A stretch of DNA of 20,385 bases from Candidatus Saccharimonadota bacterium. Its GTDB lineage: Bacteria; Patescibacteriota; Saccharimonadia; Saccharimonadales; JAGQNJ01. The notes beneath the pieces are model-generated. The model was not told the DNA's origin, made no database searches, and saw only the letters and a list, made by a program, of their open reading frames with translations. Where the stretch lies: the NCBI GenBank assembly GCA_020428115.1, contig JAGQNJ010000006.1:1-20385 (forward strand). Direction: 5' to 3'. Shown here one piece after another: positions 13,370-20,385 of this stretch. How positions within the stretch are numbered: the stretch's first letter is position 1; the number at the start of each line of letters is the position of its first letter. The position numbers and the translations under genes are program-made.

Positions 13370-15881
13370 CCTTATCGCGGAATAGTAGTTTGTGCAGATC
13401 GCCTGCGATCAAGATGACAATGATTGGTAGTACTATGACTGCCCCGAGTATATTGGCTGGCAGTGCTGTAATACCAAAAGCATTACGCAGTGGTCCATAC
13501 AATGCAACCGCCTGGAAAATCACCGAAACTGCAATACCAAGTAGAAGCTTATAGTTTGGATGGGTGAAATTACGCACCCAACTGTGTCGATCGAAATTGG
13601 CGTTGAGCGCATTAGACCATTGCGCAATAACCAGCGCAATAAACGCAGCTGTTTGCGCTTCTTCGTAGCCAATGTGGTGAAGGCTGTAGCTAAAAATTCC
13701 AAGGATCAACAATGCTGTTACTGCGCCCATAAATATTGTTCGGCTTAGAAGTGTAGACGAAAGTAGCGGAGCTTTTGGGTCGCGAGGTGGTTGCTGCATT
13801 TGGTGTTTTTCGCTGTTGCCCAGCCCAATTGGTAAAACAGTAAAACTATCGGTTACAAGGTTGATCCAGAGTATCTGCACTGCTGTCACTGGCAGTGGAA
13901 GGCCAAGAAGCAACGCCCCGATCATTGTTCCTGCTTCGGCAAGGCTTGTCGTGATGAGATATGACAGCATTTTGCGAATATTGGCCACAACTGCTCGCCC
14001 GAGGCGAATCGCGTCGATAATAGTGGAGAAATTATCATCGAGCAACACGATGTCACTCGCTTCTTTGGCTGCATCGGTGCCACTACCCATTGCCAGTCCA
14101 GCATCAGCTTCAACAAGGGCGGGTATATCATTGACTCCGTCACCAGTCATAGCAGTGACCTCCTGTTGCTTAACTGATTTGAGGAAATTAAACTTGTGTC
14201 GTGGCAGGACCCTCCCGAAAACACGGATGCGTTCTAAGAGTGTGCGTATGATTTTTGGACTGGCGGGCTTGTCCAGCAGTTTACTGTCGGCAACCTGGCT
14301 GCTTGATTGTATGAGCCCTGCTTGGCGAGCGATCTCTGCAGCAGTTTCCTTATTGTCGCCGGTGAGCATGACGACTTGAATGCCGGCTGCGCGTGCTTGT
14401 CGAATAGCAGCTGGAATATTTTTACGCATCGGGTCTGCAAGAGCGATGAGTCCATCGAGAGTAAATTTGTGCTTGGCTACCTCCGCGAGTGTTCGTGTTG
14501 TAGCGGGTATTGCAGTGTGCGCAAATGCAATGGTACGGTAGCCTTTCTGGGTGTAGGCCCTGAGCAGTTTCTCTGCTGCTTTGCCTTGGCTTGTCGGTAC
14601 TATATCAAGAATAGCCTCGGGCGCGCCTTTGAGATAGGCAAGGTGTTGACCGTTGCTAAGTTTGTAGCTCGCGCCACTGAGACGCAAACCTTGGTCAAAC
14701 GCAAAGGTGTGATGTAGTTGATGGCCTTTGTGTTTACCATGAAAGTTCGCCGCCAATATTTCATCAAGTGGATCAAAGTATGCTCCGCGCTGTTTGTTTA
14801 TGCTTAGCTCGGCAGTTTGTGCAAGCTGTTGTGTGTCACTCGAGACTGCAGCCACAGCAAGCTTGTTTTGGGTCAGCGTGCCGGTTTTGTCCGTTGCGAT
14901 TAAGGTGATTGCTCCCATGGTTTCGATACTCGAGAGTTTTTTGACCAGCGCTTTGTGCGTGGCCATTTTCTTGGCACTCAGTAACAGGACTATTGTTAGC
15001 GTTACGGGCAGACCCTCGGGCACGACAGAAACTACTAATGAGAGGGTGAAGCGCAATGATTCTGCCAGTTCGATGCCACGAAGCATTGCGAGCACAAAGA
15101 CTGCTACACCAATGATGCCCACACCAATTATGATTTTGCGTGCTATGTCATCAATCTTTTTCTCGATTGGCGTACGATGCTCATCACTAGAGCCTGCCAG
15201 CTTGCCGATAATGCCCAGCTGGGTGGCGTTCCCTGTGGTACACACTACCATGAGGCCCATGCCCCCATGAACAATAGTTCCTTTGAACACCATGTTTGTC
15301 TGATCAAACACCTCCTTATCACCATGTAAGCTATCAGTGATCTTGTGCTGGGGCAGTGATTCGCCAGTCAGTATTGATTCGTCAACCGAAAGCCCCTCGG
15401 TTTCGATAAGTCGTCCATCGGCGGGGATCTTCATGCCCTCAAACACGTGTAATACGTCTCCTGGTACGAGCAAATGTGCTGGTAGTTCCCCAGTTTTGCC
15501 ATCTCTGATGACACTCACCATATTGTCCTCGTGCGCCTCCAAGCTTCGCAAAACTCGATTGACTGAGAATTGCTGCAAATAGTAGAGGATGGCATTCATT
15601 GCTACCACTAGGCCAATAATTGACGCGTCTAATCGCTCATGCGAAAACAGGCTAATCGCAATCGCAAAGAGGAGGATAACCATAAATACGTTAGTAAATG
15701 GTTCTATGACGAGACGGAAGAACGAGCGTCGCTTGGGCGCGATGGCATTGGGGCCAAAGTGTTTGAGCCGTTCTTTTGCTTCATGCTCTGAGATACCCGC
15801 TCTAGCGCTGCCTAGATCAGCAATGACTTGTTCTGTCGACAGGTTATACCAGGCTTGTTTGTGTGTTTTTGTTTCGGCCAT
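13350..15881 (-). CDS. P2-type cation-transporting ATPase (probably calcium or another divalent cation)
   Basis: An 843-residue P-type ATPase. In order: a cation-ATPase N-terminal domain (LSTEQVIADL...GISEHEAKERL), TM1-2 (about 55-105), the TGES loop (172-175), TM3-4 with VVPEGLPVTLT (Glu289), and the phosphorylation site DKTGTLTQN (Asp331). Then come KGAPE (418-422), MLTGDN (505-510), TGDGVND (579-585) and a six-helix C-terminal membrane domain. The PEGL motif and WINLVTD in TM6 (Asn674, Thr677, Asp678) match the SERCA/PMR1-type calcium site II. In TM5 the site I Asn of SERCA is Ser646, while Glu649 is kept. This is compatible with a single-site pump, but the ion cannot be fixed by eye. It lies downstream of the NUDIX and AI-2E genes, and a weak TACAAT box lies 12 nt before its ATG. 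Confidence 0.93.
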   Translation of the reverse strand: MAETKTHKQAWYNLSTEQVIADLGSARAGISEHEAKERLKHFGPNAIAPKRRSFFRLVIEPFTNVFMVILLFAIAISLFSHERLDASIIGLVVAMNAILYYLQQFSVNRVLRSLEAHEDNMVSVIRDGKTGELPAHLLVPGDVLHVFEGMKIPADGRLIETEGLSVDESILTGESLPQHKITDSLHGDKEVFDQTNMVFKGTIVHGGMGLMVVCTTGNATQLGIIGKLAGSSDEHRTPIEKKIDDIARKIIIGVGIIGVAVFVLAMLRGIELAESLRFTLSLVVSVVPEGLPVTLTIVLLLSAKKMATHKALVKKLSSIETMGAITLIATDKTGTLTQNKLAVAAVSSDTQQLAQTAELSINKQRGAYFDPLDEILAANFHGKHKGHQLHHTFAFDQGLRLSGASYKLSNGQHLAYLKGAPEAILDIVPTSQGKAAEKLLRAYTQKGYRTIAFAHTAIPATTRTLAEVAKHKFTLDGLIALADPMRKNIPAAIRQARAAGIQVVMLTGDNKETAAEIARQAGLIQSSSQVADSKLLDKPASPKIIRTLLERIRVFGRVLPRHKFNFLKSVKQQEVTAMTGDGVNDIPALVEADAGLAMGSGTDAAKEASDIVLLDDNFSTIIDAIRLGRAVVANIRKMLSYLITTSLAEAGTMIGALLLGLPLPVTAVQILWINLVTDSFTVLPIGLGNSEKHQMQQPPRDPKAPLLSSTLLSRTIFMGAVTALLILGIFSYSLHHIGYEEAQTAAFIALVIAQWSNALNANFDRHSWVRNFTHPNYKLLLGIAVSVIFQAVALYGPLRNAFGITALPANILGAVIVLPIIVILIAGDLHKLLFRDKVKPVAK

Positions 15882-15893
15882 GACCTACACTCT

Positions 15894-15899
15894 ATTGTA
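15894..15899 (-). promoter_or_regulatory. possible -10 box (TACAAT) of the ATPase gene
   Basis: On the minus strand TACAAT ends 12 nt before the ATG at 15881, which would leave a leader of about 6 nt. No good -35 is seen. Read-through from the AI-2E promoter is an alternative. Confidence 0.3.
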
Positions 15900-15926
15900 A
15901 CAGAGTTAGGCCGTTGAGCGGACAGG

Positions 15927-16334
15927 TTACAGAATGATGTTTTCGTGTTGTATCGCTGCGTACAATTGCTGCATATTATCCGAAAGCACGAGTGTACCTA
16001 GTTTACAGACATCAAAATAGGCAAGTTCGTCGTGATGCGGCAGCTTTGGTTCTGGTGCTTGGGCGCCAATAATCTGAGCTGCATGCCAATGAAAGCGATG
16101 TCGTTTGTGATGAGCCCTATACTCTGCGCAGCCAAGTTGTCCGATAATCTCAATTTCTGTGCCAAGCTGCTCTATGGCAGTTCGTAGTGCAGTTTCTTCG
16201 AATGTTTCGCCATCATCATGTCTGCCACCAGGCATTTCCCACAGCTCCATCTTACTGTCAGCGCGATGAAGTAATAGCATACCATGTTCACGGTTTGTAA
16301 TGACCACCCCTGCATGGCTGATCACTTCTGACAT
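15927..16334 (-). CDS. degenerate NUDIX-domain protein
   Basis: A 135-residue NUDIX-fold protein. It has the AGVVITN strand, LLLHRADSKMELWEMPGG and a NUDIX box at 37-59 (GRHDDGETFEETALRTAIEQLG). The box departs from consensus: the R-E pair is Arg51-Thr52 and the E-E pair is Glu55-Gln56. Two of the metal-binding Glu residues are therefore replaced. It may have weak or altered catalysis, or act as a ligand-binding NUDIX domain. The C-terminus is Gln/His-rich (SDNMQQLYAAIQHENIIL). Its ATG lies one base after the TAG of the AI-2E gene, so it is translationally coupled, and the ATPase gene follows after 45 bases. Unlike the 8820 NUDIX gene, the active site here is not intact. Confidence 0.88.
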   Translation of the reverse strand: MSEVISHAGVVITNREHGMLLLHRADSKMELWEMPGGRHDDGETFEETALRTAIEQLGTEIEIIGQLGCAEYRAHHKRHRFHWHAAQIIGAQAPEPKLPHHDELAYFDVCKLGTLVLSDNMQQLYAAIQHENIIL

Positions 16335-16335
16335 G

Positions 16336-17418
16336 CTAGCTCTTCTCTAGGTTACCCGCTTTACTGATTTCGACATAAGTCTCTATGGTAGTCACAATAA
16401 GGATCATAATGATTGGGCCGTATACTACACCTAAAAATCCAAAGTGCGCCACTCCAGCAAATGCGGCAAGCAGTGTGAGCGCCGCGGGCATATAGGCATC
16501 CTTAGGTACAAGCTTTGGACGCACATTGTCGATGTTTGTCACGATAATAAAGTGGTTACCGAGGATAAGCAGCCCCTGCCATATGTTACCCGTAAGCAGC
16601 ATGATGATACCGAGCGGAATCGTAATGATACCGGCGCCGAGCGGTATGAACGAAAGGAACGTAAACAATACCCAGAAGAAAAAGAAGTAAGGTTTGAGCC
16701 CCACAACAGCCAGTGCAGCCGCAGAAACTGTCCCTTGCGCAAAGGCAATAATAAACTGCCCTTTAACCATAGCACTGGTCATTGCGCCAACTTTGCGGAA
16801 ATACTTGTCGTTGATTGATTTGCTAAAGGGGCTGATCGTTTTGATGCCGTTAATAATACCCTCTTGGTACACAAAGAATGCGACAAGTACAAATATGTAG
16901 GCAACTGCATACATAATAAACCTTGGCATGCTCCCTATGGTTACCGTAATTAGCTGTACCAAGGTTGAAGCAATATCAGGTAGGATGCTTCGGAGGTAAC
17001 CTAAAACATCTTGGGTTTGGAGCGTTGCGGGATTATGGGTAAACGGTGCCGTGACACTGTTCACTTGATTAACAAGGTCATTGACGATATTTGTCAGACT
17101 CGTGTCGGGGTTGTTTACAAAATCTTGTTGCATGTTATTGATAAGCGTTGTCGCTTGCGCAATAGTGATACCAATAATGAGCGCCACAGGTATACCGAGG
17201 ATAAAAAAGGACAGGATAATAGTTGTTGTCGCGGAGGCGCCTTTGCGGTTGCGAAAGAGTTTTAGAAGTCGTTTGTAGATAGGGTTAAACACATACGCCA
17301 TCAGTGCTGCAAGCGCAATAACACCCAAAAAGTCACGCAGAAAGTACACGCCAAACAATAATGCCACCAACAACGCGACATGCCATTTTGTAATACTGAT
17401 TTTCTGAGTAGCTTCCAT
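16336..17418 (-). CDS. AI-2E family transporter (UPF0118 membrane protein)
   Basis: A 360-residue polytopic membrane protein with about eight helices. N-terminal pairs sit at about 13-30 and 33-50 (VIALAALMAYVFNPIYKRL), followed by a third helix and a soluble loop (about 95-160). More helices and the family signature follow: VKGQFIIAFAQGTVSA, FIPLGAGIITIPLGII, and IDNVRPKLVPKDAYM near the C-terminal third. The family includes TqsA and YtnA-like permeases and proposed Na+/H+ antiporters; the substrate here is unknown. The soluble loop is Asn- and Thr-rich. It is the first gene of a minus-strand unit with the NUDIX gene (1 base apart) and probably the ATPase. TATAAT on the minus strand ends 8 nt before the ATG, so it appears leaderless. 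Confidence 0.92.
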   Translation of the reverse strand: MEATQKISITKWHVALLVALLFGVYFLRDFLGVIALAALMAYVFNPIYKRLLKLFRNRKGASATTTIILSFFILGIPVALIIGITIAQATTLINNMQQDFVNNPDTSLTNIVNDLVNQVNSVTAPFTHNPATLQTQDVLGYLRSILPDIASTLVQLITVTIGSMPRFIMYAVAYIFVLVAFFVYQEGIINGIKTISPFSKSINDKYFRKVGAMTSAMVKGQFIIAFAQGTVSAAALAVVGLKPYFFFFWVLFTFLSFIPLGAGIITIPLGIIMLLTGNIWQGLLILGNHFIIVTNIDNVRPKLVPKDAYMPAALTLLAAFAGVAHFGFLGVVYGPIIMILIVTTIETYVEISKAGNLEKS

Positions 17419-17426
17419 TACGCTGC

Positions 17427-17432
17427 ATTATA
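17427..17432 (-). promoter_or_regulatory. -10 box (TATAAT) of the AI-2E gene, leaderless
   Basis: Minus-strand TATAAT ends 8 nt before ATG 17418. The -35 region has no strong match, and no Shine-Dalgarno sequence is present. Confidence 0.55.
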
Positions 17433-17490
17433 AACCTTTTTTGAGCGGGTAACTAGATAAGAAGCGATTGCGCCTAGCGAGTAAATATAT

Positions 17491-17517
17491 TTGCAATATA
17501 GACACATGGGGTATACT
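17491..17517 (+). promoter_or_regulatory. promoter of the 17539 membrane protein gene
   Basis: TTGCAA (17491-17496), a 15-bp spacer and TATACT (17512-17517). The transcript would start near 17524 and carry AAGGA (17526-17530), 8 nt before ATG 17539. An in-frame TTG at 17491 is part of the -35 and is rejected as a start. Confidence 0.5.
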
Positions 17518-17538
17518 GGTAAAAAAGGAATCACTACT

Positions 17539-18387
17539 ATGCCAACCAAACAAACCGTTAATCGAAGCTTACAAACGACGATTCTTGCGATTGTTGCAGC
17601 CCTGCTGCTTGTAATTGCAAACTCAGCGTTGTGGGTTAATCGTTATATTTTTGATACAGATAACTTTACCCAGGTCGCTACAACCTCACTTACCTCAGAG
17701 AGTAGTCGTAACGCTATTGCCAGTGGTATCGTCGATAAGGTGCTCCAAGACCGGCCACTTATCAAAAACATTGTTGATGATCCTGCAACTCGAGTTATTA
17801 GCGGGCTACTTGGCACAACACAGTTCTCGAACGCTCTCAATACGGTCGTGAGCAAGTTGCAAATTGTCGTAACGTCTAAAAACCAAGAATCGGTGGTTGT
17901 TAACCTCGAGGGTATCAAGGCGACGGTTACCAAGCTCATTACTGTTGTTGATAGCAATGCAACTGGCGACAAGATCAGCCAAGTACCAGACCAGATTACC
18001 ATCGTCGATAAAGAAAATATCCCAGACTTTTATAAGTACGGCGTGGTGTTCCTGTGGCTTGGCCCAATCGCATTAGTTGGTGCGGTGGTTGCACTCGGCT
18101 ATCCATATTTCAAAAACGGCAAAGGCAAATATCGTCATATTCTACTCGTGCAGGGCCTCGCCCTGACAGTGGCTAGTATGCTCGCACTACTTGTTGGCCC
18201 TCTATTCAAGCCACCACTACTTGCCAATATCGAGCAAGCGAGTGCTCGCACGGTCACAAGTAATCTCTACGACGCATTTATCGCAACCTTTACTGCCCAA
18301 ACTCAAATACTTGTATGGGTTGGCCTCGGTGCAGTGGTAATAGCAACCGGTTTTTACGTCGTCCCTAAACTACGCGGCAAGAAGTAG
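17539..18387 (+). CDS. four-helix membrane protein, unknown function
   Basis: A 282-residue protein. A first membrane helix (about 14-33, ILAIVAALLLVIANSALWV) is followed by a ~130-residue extracytoplasmic domain beginning NRYIFDTDNFTQVATTSLTS. Three more helices lie at about 168-190, 200-223 and 253-275, and the protein ends in basic KLRGKK. The arrangement of helix, then 'DTDNF...', then repeated helix and Val/Thr-rich segments resembles a group of actinobacterial and Saccharibacterial membrane proteins with no assigned function. ATG 17539 has AAGGA 8 nt upstream and is preferred to an in-frame TTG at 17491. The DUF1801 gene begins 23 bases after the stop with its own Shine-Dalgarno sequence. 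Function not inferred. Confidence 0.85.
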   Translation: MPTKQTVNRSLQTTILAIVAALLLVIANSALWVNRYIFDTDNFTQVATTSLTSESSRNAIASGIVDKVLQDRPLIKNIVDDPATRVISGLLGTTQFSNALNTVVSKLQIVVTSKNQESVVVNLEGIKATVTKLITVVDSNATGDKISQVPDQITIVDKENIPDFYKYGVVFLWLGPIALVGAVVALGYPYFKNGKGKYRHILLVQGLALTVASMLALLVGPLFKPPLLANIEQASARTVTSNLYDAFIATFTAQTQILVWVGLGAVVIATGFYVVPKLRGKK

Positions 18388-18410
18388 GCCCACACAAGCA
18401 GGGAGCTCGC

Positions 18411-18833
18411 ATGGCAGAACTCAAAACAAAACTCACAAATGCGAGTGCAGATGATTTTGTTGCTGCCATTAACAGTGATGCCAAGCGAGAAGACAGCCAG
18501 AAACTGCTTGCGTTATTCCGCAAGGTTACAGGGGAGGAACCCAAAATGTGGGGAACAAGTATCATTGGGTTTGGCTCCTATCACTACAAATCAGAACGCA
18601 GTAGCCAGGAGGGCGATTGGCCTCTGACTGGTTTTTCGCCGCGCAAGCAAAACCTGACCATCTACATTATGCCTGGGTTCGATGCCTATAAGGATTTACT
18701 GAGCAAACTAGGCAAGCACAAAACGAGTGTCAGCTGTCTGTATATAAACAAACTTGCAGATGTTGATATGGCCGTGCTCGAAAAACTTGTGGGGCAAGCA
18801 TATCACGACATGAAACAGCAGCACGCTGCTTAG
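18411..18833 (+). CDS. DUF1801 domain protein
   Basis: A 140-residue DUF1801 (YdhG-like) protein. The family pattern is clear: KMWGTSIIGFGSYHYKSE, the EGDWPLTGFSPRKQNLTIYI segment, then GF-x-x-Y-x-x-LL-x-KLGKHKTSVSCLYI. The function of the family is not established; related proteins are small cytoplasmic alpha/beta domains. GGGAG (18401-18405) lies 5 nt before the ATG, a Shine-Dalgarno sequence at the short end of normal spacing. No promoter is visible in the 23-base gap after the membrane-protein gene, so the two are probably co-transcribed. Its stop is 11 bases from the end of the convergent serine hydrolase gene. Confidence 0.9.
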   Translation: MAELKTKLTNASADDFVAAINSDAKREDSQKLLALFRKVTGEEPKMWGTSIIGFGSYHYKSERSSQEGDWPLTGFSPRKQNLTIYIMPGFDAYKDLLSKLGKHKTSVSCLYINKLADVDMAVLEKLVGQAYHDMKQQHAA

Positions 18834-18844
18834 ACTGCAGTGGC

Positions 18845-19714
18845 TTAGTTCGTCGCAAGCTTGCTGGCAACGATGCTTGCAAGGCTTCGAATATAGTCTG
18901 ATCTCTGCGCATAATCTTCAAGCTCGACGTTGCCGTTGTCTGTGTATATTACAATAGACAGGGAAGTGTCGTCAGTCGTTACGATAGCAGAATCATGCAG
19001 ATTACCAAACAACATGCCGTATTTATTATAGGTCGTCACACCTGCAGGCATACTACTCGTAATAAGCTCCCGGTTGTTACTGGTACCCATATAGCTGTAT
19101 AGCAGTTCGCGACTTTGCATACTGAGCAATTTATTATTGGCTAGCAGTTCAAGCAGGCGGGCGCAATCCTCAGAGGTGAGCAGGTTCATGTCTTCACCCA
19201 CATAGCTGCTGACCCCTAGGCCAGTCGCATATTGCTGTAGCTGTGATGCGCCAATGTAATCATTGAGTGTGTGCCACGAGGTATTGTCGCTGTCTTGCAT
19301 CATGGCGCGCAGTAGCTCACGCGCAGGAACTCCACCAATGGTTTGATCCAGGGTTGCTTTGCCTTGGTCGACAAGTTGCAGGTAGGCAATGGCTGTCAGT
19401 GTTTTGATGGTGCTAGCAGCCTTAAATTGCTGGTTGTATGCGCCGGCATTGTAGGCTTGGCCTGTGTGGTTGTCGATGACACTAACGGCTGTTCGTATAG
19501 CACTCGCTTGTATAGCGGTCTCCAGTGCGGGCGTGAGCTCCGTATTGTAGCTGCTGTTTTGTGAGTCGTAGTTGGTTGTAATTACCTGGGCATGTACTTC
19601 TGTTTTGAACGCCGTCGGGAGCATGCCCGAAGCCACTCCAACGAGTGCCACAAGCGCAATACTTAGCGCTGCAACTGCGGCAATTTCCTCATGACTTTTT
19701 TGTTTCCAAAACAC
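18845..19714 (-). CDS. beta-lactamase-fold serine hydrolase, exported or membrane-anchored
   Basis: A 289-residue class A beta-lactamase-like (beta-lactamase2) serine hydrolase. A hydrophobic segment at about 11-31 (IAAVAALSIALVALVGVASG) is a signal anchor or signal peptide; HAQ at 41-43 could be a cleavage site. The catalytic motif is STIK (Ser101, Lys104), the second motif SDN (142-144), and the third box is KYG (231-233), where class A enzymes have KTG or KSG. The omega loop with its Glu166 is largely missing between SDN and the TSEDCARLL helix, so true beta-lactamase activity is unlikely and a D,D-peptidase or esterase role is more plausible. The only start in frame before an upstream stop is GTG 19714; no Shine-Dalgarno sequence or strong promoter is seen. 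It is convergent with the DUF1801 gene. Confidence 0.85.
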   Translation of the reverse strand: MFWKQKSHEEIAAVAALSIALVALVGVASGMLPTAFKTEVHAQVITTNYDSQNSSYNTELTPALETAIQASAIRTAVSVIDNHTGQAYNAGAYNQQFKAASTIKTLTAIAYLQLVDQGKATLDQTIGGVPARELLRAMMQDSDNTSWHTLNDYIGASQLQQYATGLGVSSYVGEDMNLLTSEDCARLLELLANNKLLSMQSRELLYSYMGTSNNRELITSSMPAGVTTYNKYGMLFGNLHDSAIVTTDDTSLSIVIYTDNGNVELEDYAQRSDYIRSLASIVASKLATN

Positions 19715-19822
19715 ACAGCCATGGTACTACACGGCCTACCGATCTCGCCACGTTAAATACACATCAACATTCTGATCAATAAAGGCCAACAACGGCACGA
19801 ATCGCAATTACTACGATCTTGG

Positions 19823-20137
19823 CTAACTATTTTTTGTAGAAGCGACAGCAGCAGTCAGCAAAACTGCGTAGCATCCGACTGCTGCAATGCCTACATAGGG
19901 TGACATGCCAAATTTTTGCTCAAACGCAAGAGTCGTGCCAATACCAGTTACTACACCAACTATCCCAAGTGGTGCAATGACTTTGCGTAAACAGCCGTTC
20001 ATTACACTTGGTTCTGTGGGGTGTGTACCATCAAGACAATCAGTGGCACTCGCATCGTTGTGTACGTTGATTGGTTCTGTGAGTTGGAATGGCTGCTCGG
20101 TTTCTGGGCCACCGAAGTCTACTAAGGGTGTATCCAT
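19823..20137 (-). CDS. small two-helix membrane protein, unknown
   Basis: A 104-residue protein if it starts at ATG 20137; ATG 20176 would add 13 hydrophobic residues (MLAFYILELFTGA). The N-terminal ~50 residues are polar and acidic (GGPETEQPFQLTEP) with two Cys residues. Two hydrophobic helices follow at about 53-69 and 77-98, ending VASTKNS. The start at 20137 is slightly preferred because a weak promoter (TTGCCT, 17-bp spacer, TTTACT) ends 6 nt before that ATG on the minus strand, matching the spacing seen at other starts. A GGAG (20156-20153) lies 15 nt upstream, too far to decide. I do not recognise the family. Coding status is moderately supported. Confidence 0.5.
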   Translation of the reverse strand: MDTPLVDFGGPETEQPFQLTEPINVHNDASATDCLDGTHPTEPSVMNGCLRKVIAPLGIVGVVTGIGTTLAFEQKFGMSPYVGIAAVGCYAVLLTAAVASTKNS

Positions 20138-20176
20138 AGCACCAGTAAACAACTCCAGGATATAAAAGGCAAGCAT

Positions 20177-20385
20177 AACGAGAATATGTAATTAACTGAC
20201 TAGGGATAATAGTCAGAAAATTGTTATAAAAAGATAGTTCCGAAGGGGACGTATGCATCATTACTGTAATCAATAACACGTCAATATTTTGTCTAACTTA
20301 GTGATGAAGCAGTTCTACTTGGTCCAAATAGTTGCTTGATCGAATATAAGCATTTTAGTTGATTTTGTTTGCTGTCGTTGACATA
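20177..20385. other. intergenic region, no gene supported
   Basis: An A/T-rich tract of 209 bases with no supportable open frame. It holds the hairpin at 20196-20216 and a possible -35 hexamer TTGACA (20378-20383, plus strand), which may belong to a gene beyond the window. Confidence 0.4.
20196..20216. other. perfect 7-bp inverted repeat
   Basis: CTGACTA, 7-base loop GGGATAA, TAGTCAG. On the minus strand it is followed by TTAATT, only a weak U-run, so either a weak terminator of an upstream minus-strand gene or an operator is possible. Confidence 0.35.

Noticed and set aside
13816..14379. 187-codon open frame on the plus strand within the ATPase gene
   Set aside because: It is antisense to the conserved phosphorylation and hinge domains, has a Ser/Ala/Arg-rich shadow composition and no start signal.
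18815..18832. AGCAG-CACG-CTGCT hairpin at the end of the DUF1801 gene as a terminator
   Set aside because: The stem is short, lies in the coding sequence and is not followed by a T run.
19715..19822. Possible tRNA in the gap before the serine hydrolase gene
   Set aside because: No T-loop GTTCRA motif and no acceptor-stem pairing on either strand.

Overview
The window reads as a bacterial chromosome segment from a Candidate Phyla Radiation (Patescibacteria) lineage, most likely Candidatus Saccharibacteria (TM7). This rests on gene content and protein character recognised by eye, not on a database search. Support: a very compact layout with many 1-4 bp overlaps; a MurF-type ligase whose N-terminus is a membrane domain, followed by Ddl; a cysteine-free 52-residue bL32-like protein; the order rpmF-nusB-NUDIX-rnc-rpsP-khpA-trmD without rimM; and acidic tails on bS16 and KhpA. 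TGA is used as a stop (hydrolase, ddl, nusB), so the code is the standard one, unlike the UGA-Gly code of Gracilibacteria and Absconditabacteria.

Layout. 1-546: 3' end of an unrecognised protein. 582-4928: alpha/beta hydrolase, MurF-like ligase, D-Ala-D-Ala ligase and a class IV (branched-chain type) aminotransferase, tightly packed and centred on peptidoglycan precursors. 4934-7384: leucyl-tRNA synthetase. 7356-8021, minus strand: two small unknown genes behind a perfect-consensus promoter, divergent from the rpmF promoter. 8154-11856: a gene-expression block (bL32, NusB, NUDIX hydrolase, RNase III, bS16, KhpA, TrmD). 11888-13369: an unknown 259-residue protein, a nickel superoxide dismutase (SodN) and its maturation protease. 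13350-17418, minus strand: AI-2E-type permease, degenerate NUDIX protein and a P2-type cation ATPase. 17539-18833: a four-helix membrane protein and a DUF1801 protein. 18845-20137, minus strand: a beta-lactamase-fold serine hydrolase and a small membrane protein. The last ~250 bases have no gene I can support. No tRNA, rRNA, CRISPR array or insertion sequence was seen.

The strongest pattern beyond the genes concerns initiation. At eight gene starts a TATAAT-like -10 box ends only 6-8 nt (usually 7) before the ATG, and no Shine-Dalgarno sequence is visible (hydrolase, ddl, leuS, 8021 minus, trmD, 11888, sodN, AI-2E). That spacing puts transcription start at or next to the ATG, so first genes of units appear to be translated from leaderless mRNAs. 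Several other genes (rnc, khpA, the 17539 gene, the DUF1801 gene, more weakly rpmF) carry Shine-Dalgarno sequences. This rule also corrects several start codons, because longer open frames begin inside promoter elements.

The most biologically notable module is the SodN-protease pair with an unknown gene just upstream. Other points to follow up are a GGKKGGKKGG insertion in Ddl, an Asp-to-Asn change in the RNase III active site, a Ser at a cation-binding position of the P-type ATPase, parallel acidic tails on bS16 and KhpA, and inverted copies of an AACGGTT repeat on either side of rpmF.
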